Shown: positions 1 to 12,748, numbered from the stretch's first letter. The stretch is DNA of 64,000 nt from Buddleja alternifolia (GCA_019426215.1 CM033393.1:191001-255000), one strand, 5' to 3'. The notes: a model not told the origin generated them from the sequence alone. Made by a program: numbers and translations.

Positions 1-563
1 AAAAAGATGGAGAATCTTTGAGGGATTATGTAAGGTGTTTCTCCAACGCGGTGTTAGAAGTGCCGCATGTTAATCACGAGTTGTTGTCAAGCATTATCCA
101 AAAGAACTTACGGAATAGTAGGTTCAAGGAACCGATTACAGGGAAGCCCCCATCAACCATGGTAGAGTTGCTGGCTAGAGCTGAAAAGTACATAGAGATT
201 AAAGAGACCATCGGATCACTAAAGAATGAAATTGGAGGGAACAAGAGAAAAGTTAGGGACGAAGATAAGGTGCCGGAGACCAAAGAGAGGAAGCCTATGC
301 CCCCTTCGGGGTTTGCCAAGTATACTCTACTCACCCTTTCGAGGGAGCAAGTCCTGTCCATAACTGAGAAGCAAGACATAGTCTCTTGGCCAAAGAAGAT
401 GAGAGATAGTCCCAGCCGCCTTAAGTCCCCGAAGTATTGTAGGTACCATCGTGATAAAGGTCACACAACGGAGGAGTGCCATCACTTTCAAGTGGAGATA
501 CAAAAATTGATCAAAAGAAACTACTTACAAGAGGTAATTACCCCGTCAGAGGTAACCGTTTAG
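1..563 (+). pseudogene. Ty3/gypsy gag fragment, cut by window edge
   Basis: C-terminal part of a retrotransposon Gag, which packages element RNA in cytoplasmic particles. The frame opens before the window and contains a Retrotrans_gag-like stretch (DGESLRDYVR...FSNAV type), a charged helical linker, then a zinc-knuckle-like motif CRYHRDKGHTTEECHH around positions 435-484, as usual in plant Tat-type elements. It stops at 561-563. A close relative lies on the same strand at about 38.36-39.93 kb, where the upstream half is visible. The next segment (589 onward) is the rest of Gag and the protease in another frame, so the element is decayed. Assignment to Gag is firm from motif and context; lineage (Tat) is inferred from the linked antisense gene downstream. 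Confidence 0.8.
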
Positions 564-588
564 ACTCCCCAAAGACCAAGGGGTAGAG

Positions 589-1311
589 ATGGAGGCAAGA
601 AAAACCCCCCAACGGTGGATTCAGAGATGGAAAACCCCCTGTAAATTGAATCATAGAGGTGATCTTGGGAGGCCCTGCGGAAGGCGACTCGGTGAACACG
701 AGGAAAGCTTCGCTAAGGGCAGCTACAAAGTGCATACTTTAAGCTCCCCCCATGGAGGACAAGTCAATCAAAGAGGTTCCAATAGTCCAACCATAGAATT
801 TGGGCAAGAAGATATGGGGGATGGCATCCTCTTAGTAAATGACGCGTTGGTAATATTCGCAACCATTTCGAACTTCTAGGTGAAGAAGGTGCTAGTCTAT
901 AGTGGGAGCTTAGCAGGCATAATATTCCACAATGCCTTTACTCAGTTGGGGGTAGAAAATGCTCAACTTCAAACGACTCCCCTTACGGGATTCACGTGTG
1001 AGACGGTGGAAGCCTTAGGGGAAGTATCTCTCCCCATTTCTCTGGGCATCTATCCCACAAGCTCCACTAAAATGATCAAGTTCCTATTGGTCAAAGCTTC
1101 CTCTACATACAACATCATATTAGGGAGGCCAAGCTTAAACTTATTCCAAGCAGTCATCTCAACCTTCCACATAAAGATTAAGTTCCCCACCCCTAAGGGA
1201 GTGGGAGAAGCAGCTGGGGATATCAAGGTGGTGAGGGAATGTTATGAAAATGCGCTGAAGAAACCCAAGAAGAAGCATGGTGACAAGGACCTTGAGGACA
1301 AAGGAAAATAA
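589..1311 (+). pseudogene. Retropepsin (aspartic protease) of the same gypsy element, inactivated
   Basis: Continuation of gag-pro. The protease would cut the polyprotein. The fold is recognisable: a beta-rich start, the active-site loop, then ILGRPSLNLFQAV near the end. The catalytic loop reads VYSGSLAG where the relative at 40.1 kb has VDSGSSAD, so the catalytic Asp is replaced by Tyr. A TAG at 877-879 interrupts the same frame just before the protease. Nothing resembling RT, RNase H or integrase follows before the 3' UTR-like region, so this copy could not move without help from another element. Family call is secure; loss of function is read directly from the sequence. Confidence 0.85.
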
Positions 1312-1571
1312 GTGGCAATCAACGTGATCTCAGTGGTGGAAAATGGCTTGGGGGGCAAAGCCAAGGTAGCCCAGCATTCGCTCTTAGGCGCCCCTTTGCT
1401 AGCTAAAAATCTCATGGAAAGTGTGAACAACGCGGGGAATCACTCCTCCGACTCAGCAACGACAGAGTACTAAGCCCCTAGTGGCTTCTGAAGGTAATCA
1501 ATCAATCACCATCTATTCCATATTCGACTTTAAGACAATATCATGTTGACCATGGGCAAATGTTTATTTGT

Positions 1572-3331
1572 TGTTGGTCCCAAGTGGCATACGAAAGGGT
1601 CTAAAAGGAGGGGGGTTGAATAGACCCTGAAGTCTTTTTCGACTTCAAAAGATTTCGTATTAAAATGGTTTTTGGACGCTTGAAATAGTAGACGCTTGAA
1701 GTGTCTAACACTTGACTTAAGCGTTCACTTAAAATATAGGCGCTTTGGCGAAGCGTCTAATGAAGACTGTTTTTAGAAAGTTAACTTAGACTTCAAGATT
1801 TGAATACTTTAACCAAGTAGGTTTAAGCGTTCAGTTCTTTAATCAGTGTTAGCACAACGGAATAATTTTTGGAGTCTTCTCTTTGAAAGCTTTAGCGTCA
1901 CAAAGTTTTCCATAGTTGCTTTTCTTTAAAACATTTTGAACGCTTAGAGTGCTTAGCACTTAATCAAGCGCTTAAGATTGATTTGAAAGCTTAGTGTTCT
2001 CTTTGACTTAAATTAGACGCTTGACTGTTTTATATGCCTTTTCAAGGTATAATGTGCAACTGTAAATAAAGCAAATAAAACAGTAAATAACACAATAATT
2101 TGTAAAGTTCGTTAAGTGGTGTAATCCCAACTACGTCCTTCTTCTCCTTTTCACTCGGAGGAAATCCACTAAAATGATTCTCAAAGAATCACACAGAATC
2201 TTCTACAAATTAGGGAGAGAGGTGAAGACGATCTCGAGCTCCTTGATCACACAGATTTCAGCTTCAATAAAGATCTTCTCCAAGATGGCCTTGAGCTCCT
2301 TGATCACTCAGACTTCAGCTCCAATAAAGACCTTTCTTCAACAATCTTCTCTTACTAAAAAATACTGCTTGTGGAAGTCAACAATCTTTCTCACTCAGAT
2401 GAAAGGTGTTGAGGGTTTATTGTAACAGGTTTGTTTGATGTTGGAAAGTTCAAACAACTTGGGATATCTCAATAATAGTGTGGGGTTCTTCTTGGAAGAT
2501 GTTTGAGATATCGGGTGACTGTCTGGAATGTATTTGAGAAGCTTGATGGATTTTAGCTATGAAGTTTGCAAGCTTTTCTCTCAAATTAATTCTCAGCTCT
2601 CTTTCACATTTTCATCTTTTTCACACTCACACAGAGATAGCTGAAGGGTACTATTTATAGAGAATATTGGGATTTGTCCGTTGGACACAAGTCAGGCGCG
2701 TGTACCTCACGCGGAGCTTCAAATAGTCCCTTTTCTGACATTCCTTAATTTCTGTTGATTCCTATTGGACAGGAGCAGGTTTGAATTCTGAAAAGCTGAC
2801 AGTCTAGGCAAAAAAGGTGGTTTGTCCACAAATCAGATCGCATTTAATGCGCTTGAATTTATTTTCCGCTGGAAATAAATGACCGTTGAGGATTAGATGA
2901 CTTGAGGATGTATTTCAGGTGAATCCTTTCGATGAACGCTTGAGTATCTGAGCTCTCGGTTCACACTTCTGGAACAGTCCTTTAGCGTTAGCTAGGCGCT
3001 AAGAACATTCTCTTGAACGCTTGATTCATAACTCCTGAAATAGACTCTTAAGCGTTTGACAGACGCTTAAGACAAATCTTCATTTTCTCTTGACTTCAGA
3101 CGCTGATCTTCAACTTCATCTATAATAGACTCACCTAGAATTCTATTAGTGACTCGGTATCTAATACTTAGTCTAAAATCTACAAAGATAAAAATTACAA
3201 GCCTAACAAAGTAATACACTTTCAAACGTTTATACATATATTCTATGAAAGTATAAATATACATTCTTTTGGGGTCTAACATGAGATCCTATCTTGTCAT
3301 CATCAAACATCTAACAATGGAATTCCTAACA
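1572..3331. mobile_element. Solo LTR, 1760 bp, probably Ty1/copia
   Basis: Begins TGTTGGTCCC and ends TTCCTAACA, so the termini are TG...CA with a short inverted repeat. It is flanked by the perfect 5-bp duplication TTTGT at 1567-1571 and 3332-3336. Removing it restores colinearity with the related gypsy sequence at 40.7 kb. No internal coding region or second LTR exists, so it is a solo LTR left by LTR-LTR recombination. The run GGAGGGGGGTTGAATAGACC near the start resembles long LTRs of SIRE/Maximus copia elements from memory; that lineage label is tentative. Many degenerate copies of ACGCTTGA and TAAGCGTT are scattered inside. Confidence 0.85.
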
Positions 3332-3879
3332 TTTGTGTTTTGAGTAGCCTAAGTGCACCCGCAGACGTTGTTATTTTGAGGTGCCTACGTGCACCTCCCT
3401 TTTTTTTTTCATGCATGGATGACTGAATAATTTAGCTAAGTGCTTATTAGCACCCTTCTGCCTTACATATGTTGAATTTTATTTTTAAGTCATGGTCGAA
3501 TAGCAAACCAAAGCCCTCAGAGTTACTGACTCCGACTTAGATAATTACAAGGTTTCAATACTTAGTTTATTTCTGCTATTCTATGAGTTGCCATGATAAT
3601 CGTGGGTGACACTTGATAAATTTTGGCCACCGGCCAAAAGCATACTTAGATACTTGTGTCACCATTGTTATGCTATTAAATTATCCAATAGCTATAAATG
3701 AGTAACTGCTCCACCCACGTAAGGGAAGGAACAAGAACTTTAATACGACCCCTGGAAGCTAACAAGCTCCCACTTGAGGCATTATAAACATCACCCGCGA
3801 CCCCACTCAAGGTCGATATGGGTGGCACCGTTAAAATCCCCCGAACTGTATACGTCTCGCCCGAGGATGGGCCACCCCA

Positions 3880-4054
3880 TAATCCCTCCAATAATACCGA
3901 GAGAGGTTGAGGACCTACAAAAGGTCTCCCCACTCCCATTAAGCTTATGGATTGAGATTATACCCCCTAATCCCTCCAATAATACCGAGAGAGATTGAGG
4001 ACCTACGAAAGGTATCCCCACTCCCATTAAGGTTATGGATTGAGATTGTGAACA
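3880..4054 (+). repeat. Two tandem units of about 87 bp in the gypsy 3' UTR
   Basis: Units start at about 3880 and 3968. Each contains AATCCCTCCAATAATACCGA, then GGTCTCCCCACTCCCATTAA (second copy GGTATCCCC...), then TATGGATTGAGATT. The related region at 41296-41552 has three such units, so copy number differs between copies of the element. Confidence 0.85.
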
Positions 4055-4916
4055 AAATCGAGGCATCCATGCCCCATTAACAAGTGACCGCTGTTAACAC
4101 GAACCATGTCACCCGTAAGAATAACTAAGAGGCATCCAGGCCCATAGTAAGTGGCGACTTTCAGTACCACGAACCGTGTCGCCCATTCAATTAAGTAAAT
4201 ACAACAAACCTCGCTGCTCCCAGCATTGTTATCAAACACCAATGAGGTAGCAAAAGAGAGGTAACTAAATAAAGAAGCAACTTCACTTCATGCTCCCAAT
4301 GCATGAAACTAATAGCTGTCTAAGCTAATATGAAATATTCAAGGCACCATATGCCGATTACCTTGTTATTACTTACACGCCTACTGCCCAAGGGAAAGAA
4401 TAGGAAGTGAGTATTAGCACGAAATTTAGCAGCCACAGGCTAGTACCCGCCTACTGAAGAACATATCAGTCAATAGCCGGTTACTAAGTAGCCACATGAA
4501 TAATTATCCAACCCATCCATCCTAAACATGGGGGTAAACAATGACCGAATGTCAAAAACCACAAATATTTTCTAACTCCCTTACTATATGGTCACTTACT
4601 CCTAAATTTGACTAGCACAATTAAGGAGTAGGGGAGCATACGGGATACGGGGGAAAATATAGCCAAGTAGCTAACTAAAGATGAAATTCATGATAAGAAG
4701 AGAAAATAATCCTCAAGAGGCAACATGCCAAGAGGAAAAATACCCATCAAGCCTCACACGGCTGAAACAACGTTAACCCATCCACAGGCGAATAAAAATA
4801 AATGTTACAACTGTTAAAGCAAAATACATCATAACGATAGTGCGAGAGAATAAGACATGACGGGTGATAAAATAAAAGAGCCTAACGGCTGAGGAAGCTA
4901 CTAAGACCTCAATTAG

Positions 4917-6493
4917 TGATATATGTTATTTTTACACTAGTTTTCCCCCGTTTATCAACTTAGTTTTGATTGTTTCCTTGATAATTTGATCACATATGAT
5001 ACTTTGACCCTTGTTTTCTCATATTTTATAGAATAACATAACATTTGGAGGAAAAGAACAAGGATTGAAGGTAAATCATGCATCAAGATACAAACTATCA
5101 GCGCAGTGCTAGAGTTTATGGAATAGATTTCTCTACCCATGTCCAAATTACACACTTCGTATACCAATGGAAATATAAGATGCAAAGGTACATTTCTTAT
5201 GTTGAAGACAAAGATCAGATATGTAGGGAAGGAGGTGAAAACGTCATCGGAAGAGATGTCTTACGATGGAGTTTTCTCATTCAGTGACTTGTGAGACACT
5301 TTTATCATCCTTAACGTTTGATTTTGGATTTGGTGTATTCTTGAAAGTTGTAGAGCTTTGTTTTAATATTCTATAGCAACTTGAATCAGCTTATTCCGAC
5401 ATCGGTAGAGAAAGTTATACATATTTTACCAAAATTGGCCGGAGCAGCAGGGGATGAACGCCGCGGCGTTCAACCACCAATGCGTGTTCAAGGCAGCGGA
5501 CTTGGCCTATAAATAGACCATCAGGTCATTTGGACGAAAATAAGCCCTAAATACACTTGAGAGCTGCCAAACAAGAAAAATAGGATAGAAACACCTTGGA
5601 GAGAAGATAGAAGGCCACAACGTCTCTTTGAAAGCCCGGATTCGCAAGACGACGGAGATTTCATCGAGGGATCCACTTCATCACGGTTATTCGGGAGTTG
5701 TTATATCTTTATTTCATAAACTTGTCCAACTCTTTACAATGACTTGTATGATTCAAATCCATATTTGTGACATGAACATGAGCTAAACGCATTTGATTAA
5801 GGCCGTGGCTAGGCCATTTATGTTATTTTGATTGTTGTTGTTTTGGTATTTATTGGATTAATGTTGGTTTTGGCTATGTATTCAATAGTTGAGCTCAATG
5901 CTTTGCTTGTTTGATTACCAAGTGTTCGATAAAATGCCTAGGTTAGAGATCGAGAGATAATAACCTAGGGAAGATATAAACATTGAATACCCTATAGTTA
6001 AACCGACTAGAGATAAACTCGGTTTCTTTAGGTGGCTTTCCATTCACATGGGGAATTCTTAGACCTTAAATGCATCTTTGTTAAGCCGGATTTTCATATA
6101 GAGATATATAGGAAATCGTTAACTAAGGTAGGGTTGCTATGCCAAGAGATTGGGTAGTACGTATGTTAGGGAGTTTCGCCTTGGCTAAATCCATCTAATA
6201 ATCCAATAGAACCTTAATCACAATTGAAATACATAAATGGTTGAACCATGTGCCTTAATTGCTTCTCTTCTATCGTTTCTTCCACTTATTTGGCTATAAC
6301 TTATTATAGTGCTTAACTTAGTTAAATTAGTTTAAATCAAACCTTTTATCAACCGATCTAACTTAGAATTGGGTAATACAGTAGTCTTGGTACTTAGATT
6401 ATAGTTGTCCCTGCGGATACGATAACCCCGGACTTGAATATCCACTTTACTATTTACACGATCTAGTTCTCTTGCTAGGAATTTGTCGTGTCA
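4917..6493. mobile_element. Solo LTR, 1577 bp, probably Ty3/gypsy (Athila-like)
   Basis: Starts TGATATATGTTATTTTTACA and ends TTTGTCGTGTCA, with a perfect 5-bp duplication ATTAG at 4912-4916 and 6494-6498. It contains phrases such as AGTTGTAGAGCTTTGTTTTA and CCTGCGGATACGATAACC that I associate with long plant gypsy LTRs. No internal domain or partner LTR is present, so it is a solo LTR. It sits between the 3' UTR and the antisense gene of the older gypsy element. Confidence 0.85.
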
Positions 6494-6498
6494 ATTAG

Positions 6499-8857
6499 CT
6501 ACACTGCCTCTAGTATCGGTCTCCCCATCACTGGTGTTGGGAATGTTCTCATACAACCAAGTGAAATCGTCATCAGGGTATCGACCGCTGCCGTGAAGAG
6601 TCCTACGACACTTGCACACCATCTTGGTCATAAAACCCCTAGCAACCTTATAAGCTCGCTGGTTGGACTCCTCGATATAGGTGGCACTCTTGCAAAACTT
6701 CTCCACTACCGATCTCTTGGCATCGCTGAGAGCTTTTTTATCAGCATCTGAGTTAAGGAAGCAACTACCGTCAGACTTCTCTGCCCCAAGCTTCTTTTGA
6801 GCTTTCTTATACTTTCCCTTCCAGTTGTCAGAGGAGTTCTTGGCCCTCCAGAACCATGATAGCAGCTGATGGTTCTACTGGAGGCTCTCCTGATGCTCCT
6901 TCTCCATCTCCTCGCACTTGAGGCGAAGACAGTGTGACAATTGAACAGCCTGACAAAAAGGTAAAAGAGGGAAAAAAATCTTAGAAGTGCGAATACGTAA
7001 CCTCAGTCTAATGATAATAACACTTGTAAATACTTACCCGACCAGCGTCGGTGCAAATCTCCTGGTCGAGAGGTTCGACCGGTAGGGAAGATAAATGGAT
7101 AGCATCATAGTCGGTCACGACCATCCTCATCATCGACCAAGCGTAGCTGGATCAGTCGTATCCCAAAAGGAATTAACATTGGGGTCCAAGTTCGCCCCAG
7201 AGTTAAACAAGCCGGTGTCAAGTCCGATAGAACTAGAACTCCCCGGAGTATCACCATGAGCACGCTTCATTGCTGGAACTGGCAGAGGTATAGGACAAAA
7301 GGGCACACGCTCTCCAACTGTGGCCACCCCTTTCCCATGACTGTGTTTATGAGATGAATGAGCAGAGTGCTCAATAGCATTGTCGTCACCTCCCGTCTCC
7401 AACACCTTAATGCCCCGAGGGCTAGCAGTGGCACCCGGTTTAAGGCCATGAGTCAAAATTAAGGGTGCATGGCACTTGCTCTAACGGGGCGGGATCCAAT
7501 GGGGAGAGAGCCCGGGGCATGCTAGATGGGGCGTGGGGGTGAAGGACCTGATTGGTCATCCCCCTTGCCACGACCATGTGTAACTTGGGAAGTGCAAAGG
7601 AGAGTGGAAGTCGCCTTGGCACCTTTAGGTATGGCGCCTCTAGCATCCTCATGCCTGCACAAAATATAGGGCCATCAAATATTAGCATATGAAAATACAA
7701 TGCCAAGTAGCATGTAAGAATTATCATGTTAAGAGTGAAAAAATAAGAGCACGCATATACTAGGAGTATAGAACTGGTTAACATCAAATCTACCGTCAAA
7801 CAAGCCCGCCTTGCCAAACCTAACTTTAAGTTGCCTTTGCGCGAGGGTGGCTTGTTGTGGAGCTAGGTTCCCATTCCAACGCAAAGGCATTGATATACCC
7901 AAGCTAGTGAGGGGAAAGTAGAAAAATTTTAGCTTCCAATCACCCTTGATTTTAACATTGCCCTCCAAGAACCTAGCGGTCAGAGCTGAAAAGAAATATA
8001 CATATGGCGTGAAACGACACGCCTTAACTGTGAACAAAGCCCGAAAGGCCTCTAAATTAATGTCAAGACCTAGCTCGGTAAATCGAGAAATGAAGCCCTC
8101 GAAAAAAGCAAAACACGTAGGGGTCAATTGACTTATACATATTCCATAGTGGTCAAATATCTCCCCGAAAAGTTTATGGTAAGGGAAGGTGAGCCCCGAA
8201 CAAAAATACTCCAAGTATAGGATCACGTGCCCCTCTAGAGGATCAAATATTCGACACGCCGGCATGGGCAAGAGTAATTCGAATTCCATCGCCGTCTCCT
8301 CAAATAGAGCCACTAGTTCGGCCTTAATGATAGTGGGATCACGTGAGCCAAATGTAAGGCCACCTTTGCATACTGGGTCCTCAGTATCTAGAGAAAAATA
8401 ACTCCCTAATCCTATGAAAACGAAGGGCTCCATCAACAACTAGTTCTGAACAGACGTTATCTAAATAAGATAGCACACATACACACACATAAGAAGTGAA
8501 CACATCTCATGAACATATTTGAAAGCCGACCAACGAAAAAGACCCGGACCCAAAGCAAAGAGTTATGAGGCCCCCCGCCGCAAGGCAAGGCCTTGCGACC
8601 GCAGCCAAAGCGAGGCAGTGCCTCGCGGCTCTTACCACTGGGTGACTATGACTCCGCCCTATGAAATTCTCCCTGTTGGACACCTACAACTCCTAAACCA
8701 CCTCTATTGAGGCAGGGAGAGCATGAATTGAATCAATCAAAAAGGGGGAAGAAAAGCAAGCAAGTATCCCAAGCTATTATCACGCGGCCACACCAAAAAA
8801 AAAAAGGCAATAGCAAATTACACTATCTTTACCTTGGTCACCTTAGTTCTTGCCCAT
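6499..8857 (-). pseudogene. Spliced antisense gene of the Tat-type element (Transposase_28-like)
   Basis: Transcribed opposite to gag. The ATG is at 8857 (exon 8833-8857, encoding MGKN then a stop). Other exons are about 7761-8439, 7038-7654, and 6949 down to about 6499. Splice sites are clear: acceptor CTAG before 8439, donor GTATATGC after 7761, acceptor TTTTGTGCAG before 7654, donor GTAAGTATTT after 7038, acceptor TTTGTCAG before 6949. Exon 2 encodes the N-terminal domain known as the putative gypsy-type transposon family (PF04195), with LTFPYHKLFGEIFDHYGICI. Exon 4 is rich in charged helices and likely coiled. Function is unknown; the family recurs as an extra ORF in Tat elements. A relative lies at 35779-38340 (+). 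The early stop and frame breaks mark this copy as dead. Confidence 0.75.
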
Positions 8858-8964
8858 GGTAGATTGAGGGAAGCTCTTAGAGAGAGAAATTCCTTAGGGG
8901 ATGAGTATGAGTGAGTGTGGAGACGTGAAAGGGAGTTGTGGCTAAGTGCCAACTACCCCTCCAC

Positions 8965-8972
8965 ACTTATAC
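8965..8972 (-). promoter_or_regulatory. TATA box of the antisense gene
   Basis: On the minus strand TATAAGTG lies about 110 bp upstream of the ATG at 8857, followed by a pyrimidine-rich leader. The matching copy at 35671-35680 (+), TATAAGTATGG, is at the same distance from its ATG, so the site is conserved between two element copies. Confidence 0.6.
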
Positions 8973-8995
8973 AAAAATATATAAGGGGCCTTTAT

Positions 8996-9600
8996 GACCC
9001 ATTGCCCAGTAGAAATCGAAGTTAGGTGGCACAGCCTAAGCGGGATTACATTCATTCCCGGATATCCCACCCGTAGAATCGGGAGTGGGGGGCATTATGA
9101 TGTGTATCAAAAAGTACTCAAGGGCATTATGGTAATTACGTGTGTCCCCAAGTCAGGTCAGGTCGCCACCCGCGGGTTAGCCTCCGTGGATGATCTGCTG
9201 TATAAGTCCAAAAAGGATGGAAGACCCACCAAAGGTAATTTGGGTCATAGTATTAGTCTAAGAGACCATAAGATTAAGAAGACTAAACCTGATGGGTTGT
9301 TAAATAATCCTGGCCCATAGCCTGTCTCCCAATACCAGCTCCCTATAAATAGCTTAAAGGAGCTGGGAGAGGCTCATTATCTACTACCCCAGTAAAAATT
9401 CACTGGCTATTGAGAGTAACCCCACAAAATAACTATGAACTGACTTGATCCCACATACCTTGGATACGTTGGCAACTCGAAGTAACCGAGTGCAGTCTAT
9501 AACTTAACCAACCCTTAACCTAGTTTGTCGTGAGTTGGATCGGTTCCCTTATTCCACATGGTCAACAGTGACATTCACTATCTGACAATTTTTACCATCA
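8996..9600 (+). mobile_element. Probable 3' LTR of the first gypsy element
   Basis: Contains CCCTATAAATAGC (TATA box, about 9342) and, about 100 bp later, TACGTTGGCAACTCGAAGTA followed by GTGCAGTCTATAA. The complete element at 12157-24585 has the equivalent TACGTAGGCAGCTCG...GTGCAGTCTATAA in its U5, so this is LTR sequence read on +. The reverse complement of the same region lies at 35095-35652. Exact ends are uncertain: a TGACCC start near 8996 and an end near ATCATCA (about 9600) are guesses, and no target duplication can be tested because the left end of the element is outside the window. Confidence 0.55.
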
Positions 9601-10267
9601 TCAGACACACACATACACACATATATATATTGAGTTAGTTTAAATAAATATAAAATAAAATATAATCAGTTAATGTATATATTGTAGTGGATTAGGATAT
9701 GAAAATTACATATATATACGTAATAAGAAAGTATATGTAAAAGATAGTAAAAGTATGTACGATTAGTTTACATTTGTAACAATGCATTAGTAGAATTTAT
9801 CATACTTTAATAGAATATGTTGTCACCAAATTAATTTAACGTTAATGCTAAAAATATTATAAATTATTATTTTAATTAATTAATTATAATATACCGAATA
9901 AATTATGACATATTGGATTAATGAGTTAATTATAATATACTAGATAAATTTTAAGTAATGTTTGTAAGAAAAAAAATTAAAAAGAAAAAACGATAGAGAA
10001 AATAAAAAATAAAAGGCAAAATAATGGTTAAGGGTAATAAAGACAATTGCATGCAAATGAAGGACGTAAATGTATTTTCGTATAATTCAAGGGGACATTT
10101 GGTATAAGGAGTATAGTTCAAGGGAGCAAAGTGCATTTTACACTAAAAAAAAGTGTCCCAAAACCTTGCATCTGATGTCAGTTTTTTTGTTTTAAAGTTC
10201 AATATAATTAATTCTTTAATTGCAGCAATGATCAATTAGTAATTTCACCCAGAATGTTAATTAGTAG

Positions 10268-10305
<38 letters not shown>

Positions 10306-12151
10306 ATGTGTGTGCCAATATTTATGATACATTAATCAATAATGGTTCTTATTATAACTCTCTCGTTACAAACCCTATCTTTCAATGGGAAATTCTAGCC
10401 CGCTCCCTGCTCGGTCAAATCCATATGTATTTTATAAAATAACTTACCAATTATATGACAAGTGTAATACACTCTCTTTGTGAAATACACTTGGGTGCGG
10501 CCAAATCGGGTCTGGACTAGAATTTTCCATCATTCAAATTGTTTTTTTTTCCTCAAATACTTTTTTCTTTATATATATAAAAACAATTTGCCCTATTTTG
10601 CTGTTTCATCATCATGGAGGACCCAACCCACTCCATCCATCCATATGTTGTCTCCAATCCATCCTATATGTATTTTCCTTCATTCACTTATCAACACATA
10701 ATTGCTCACTAATATTAACTCCTTTTTTTTCTGAGACAACACAATGTTTACATATATAACTTATTTGCTAGGAAAAAAAAAAAGAAAGAACTTATTGCTG
10801 CATTATACAAGATTTGTTATTTTTGTTTTTATTTTTAACACGTATGAAGTAATCTTCAGATTAATTAGATTTTAAGGACTCAAGTTAAAATGAGCCGCAA
10901 GATGCATGGTTAATTAAATGGGCTTGAAAATGTTGTATTAATCTACATACTTAACTACTTATTAAGAAGACTAATATACGTATTAAAATGAATGGAAGTT
11001 TATAGTGTCATCTTATTATAATTTTCAAAGGTATTGACTCTTACGACTAGTTTGGCACGAAAACTGGTCATTTCAGGAAAGTTCAATTCAGGTAAAAGGA
11101 TTCAACGTGAAATGGTCTTTCCCAGTCCATTGTTTGGCTACATCCATAAACTGAAGCTGTGTTGAAGTAGTCTATCTTTTTTCCTTTGTTTGGTTGATTT
11201 AAATGCACAATTGGATTCAAATACAATTTTGTTTGTTTAACTAATATACACTTATTTATATGAAAAATTATAATTTAAATGAATACATCCAAATATAATT
11301 ATTATGTATAATAACTAATAAAATACGTATTAATTTAAATATATACAAATAGATATGATTATTTATCTATAAATAAATATTATGTATGAGAATTACAAAG
11401 ATATTAAATTTCTACCCACATATATCTATACATAATAAAAAAATAATGTACAAAATATTATATATACATGTATCCATAAAATTGATCTTTGTATTTTAAT
11501 CTATATGTGGTACATGTATAATTATAAATATAGTTAAGTAATTCATATATATACATACATCATAGATATTGTAAATAAAATATAATATGTATATATATTG
11601 TATAACATATGAATTGTATATGTGTGTATTTACATGTATATTTACACATTCATTTGTATATAGAACTTAGACGTGTCAAATATACACTTTAATAAATAAA
11701 TACATATATATATATATATATTTAAAGTCCAAAGATAAGTCATATGTTAGTAGATTAGTACTGCAAAAATATATATATTGTGTAAATATTTTATATATGT
11801 ATATCTAATATTTATAATCTACATATACGTATAACTTACCTTATTCTAGAAATATAGATAAATTGTGAATATATATATATATATATAATATAAATAAATA
11901 CATCTATATATGTACACACACATATTTAGTTAAGTTTTTTTTTTTAATTGCTTAATTGATACATATCATAATCCATGAATTTGGAAGTATTTGGTTCAAT
12001 TTTTTTATTTTTTTTGTTATATATGATTTCTACTCATTCCCTCTTAAGTGTGAATAATCATTCCTCATTCAGGGTCTTCTTTGTATAGTCGGGTCTCTGT
12101 GTCACTAGTCTATAAACATTCATATAATACCTTGTGTGTGTGTGTGTATAT
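9601..12151. other. AT-rich intergenic DNA
   Basis: No gene recognised. It is dominated by A/T runs and short TA/TG microsatellites, especially 11.2-11.95 kb. Short ORFs here are produced by simple repeats. It is the original flank into which the element at 12157 inserted, within a TG/TA microsatellite. Confidence 0.7.
10268..10316. repeat. (TA)n(TG)n microsatellite
   Basis: An uninterrupted TA tract followed by TG repeats with one TATG interruption. Visible directly. Confidence 0.95.
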
Positions 12152-12156
12152 ATATA

Positions 12157-12748
12157 TGATTTAGCTCGGATTTTACCCTATACTATCTCAGTCAAGATGA
12201 CCTCGAATACGGACCAACGAATGTACTCTCAAGATTATAGACTGCACTCGAGTACTATCGAGCTGCCTACGTACCTTTAAAGGATCAAGTCTAAACGTAG
12301 TTCAAATAAAGTTGTTATGATGTCTATGATTCGTATTACGAAGATATCTAATATTTATATTATAGAATCGTACTCTCGAGTCTACGAATCACCCAAGCAA
12401 TACGATATGTAGTTCATAGTATTTATTGCTCAGATTTTCCGTCCGTGAATCTTCATAAATAGAGGTATTTATAGGAATTCCACTCTATACTGTTGAATGA
12501 ATGACAAATGGGACGTCTTACCCTTGGATACTTTACACGTGTATTTGATGGATGGTGACGATCAGTCACTATAGGGTCGTGTCATGGGTTGACCCTACCC
12601 AATTTATTAAAAACACGCGAATCCTGCAACGCACCGTACACTGTTAATATAAATCTGCTTCGTATCCTCGTATTCGAGGACATTAAAGAAGTCCTACGAT
12701 ATGTGTCATACGAAGTCGTAAAGGAACAACTCTTTATTTGGTACATCA
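12157..12748 (-). repeat. 3' LTR (left) of the Tat element
   Basis: 592 bp, reading TGATTTAGCTC on + at its left edge and TGGTACATCA at its right edge. On the minus strand TATAAATACC (about 12465) is the likely promoter TATA box. It includes 6 bp missing from the other LTR. Confidence 0.95.

Larger units (their letters stand above)
1312..4911 (+). other. 3' UTR-like region of the gypsy element, split by a solo LTR
   Basis: No credible coding sequence. The segments 1312-1571 and 3332-4911 align by eye with 40.55-42.31 kb, for example shared phrases around GACAATATCATGTTG and GTGCACCC. The 1.76-kb piece between them is an inserted solo LTR. Tat/Ogre-type elements are known to carry a long, variable 3' UTR with subrepeats between pol and the 3' LTR, and this region fits that description. 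It holds two tandem units of about 87 bp. Here it directly follows the protease, so pol is missing. Confidence 0.6.

Noticed and set aside
10254..10442. ORF over a TA/TG microsatellite
   Set aside because: The translation is Ile-Tyr and Val-Cys repeats produced by simple sequence; no gene features.
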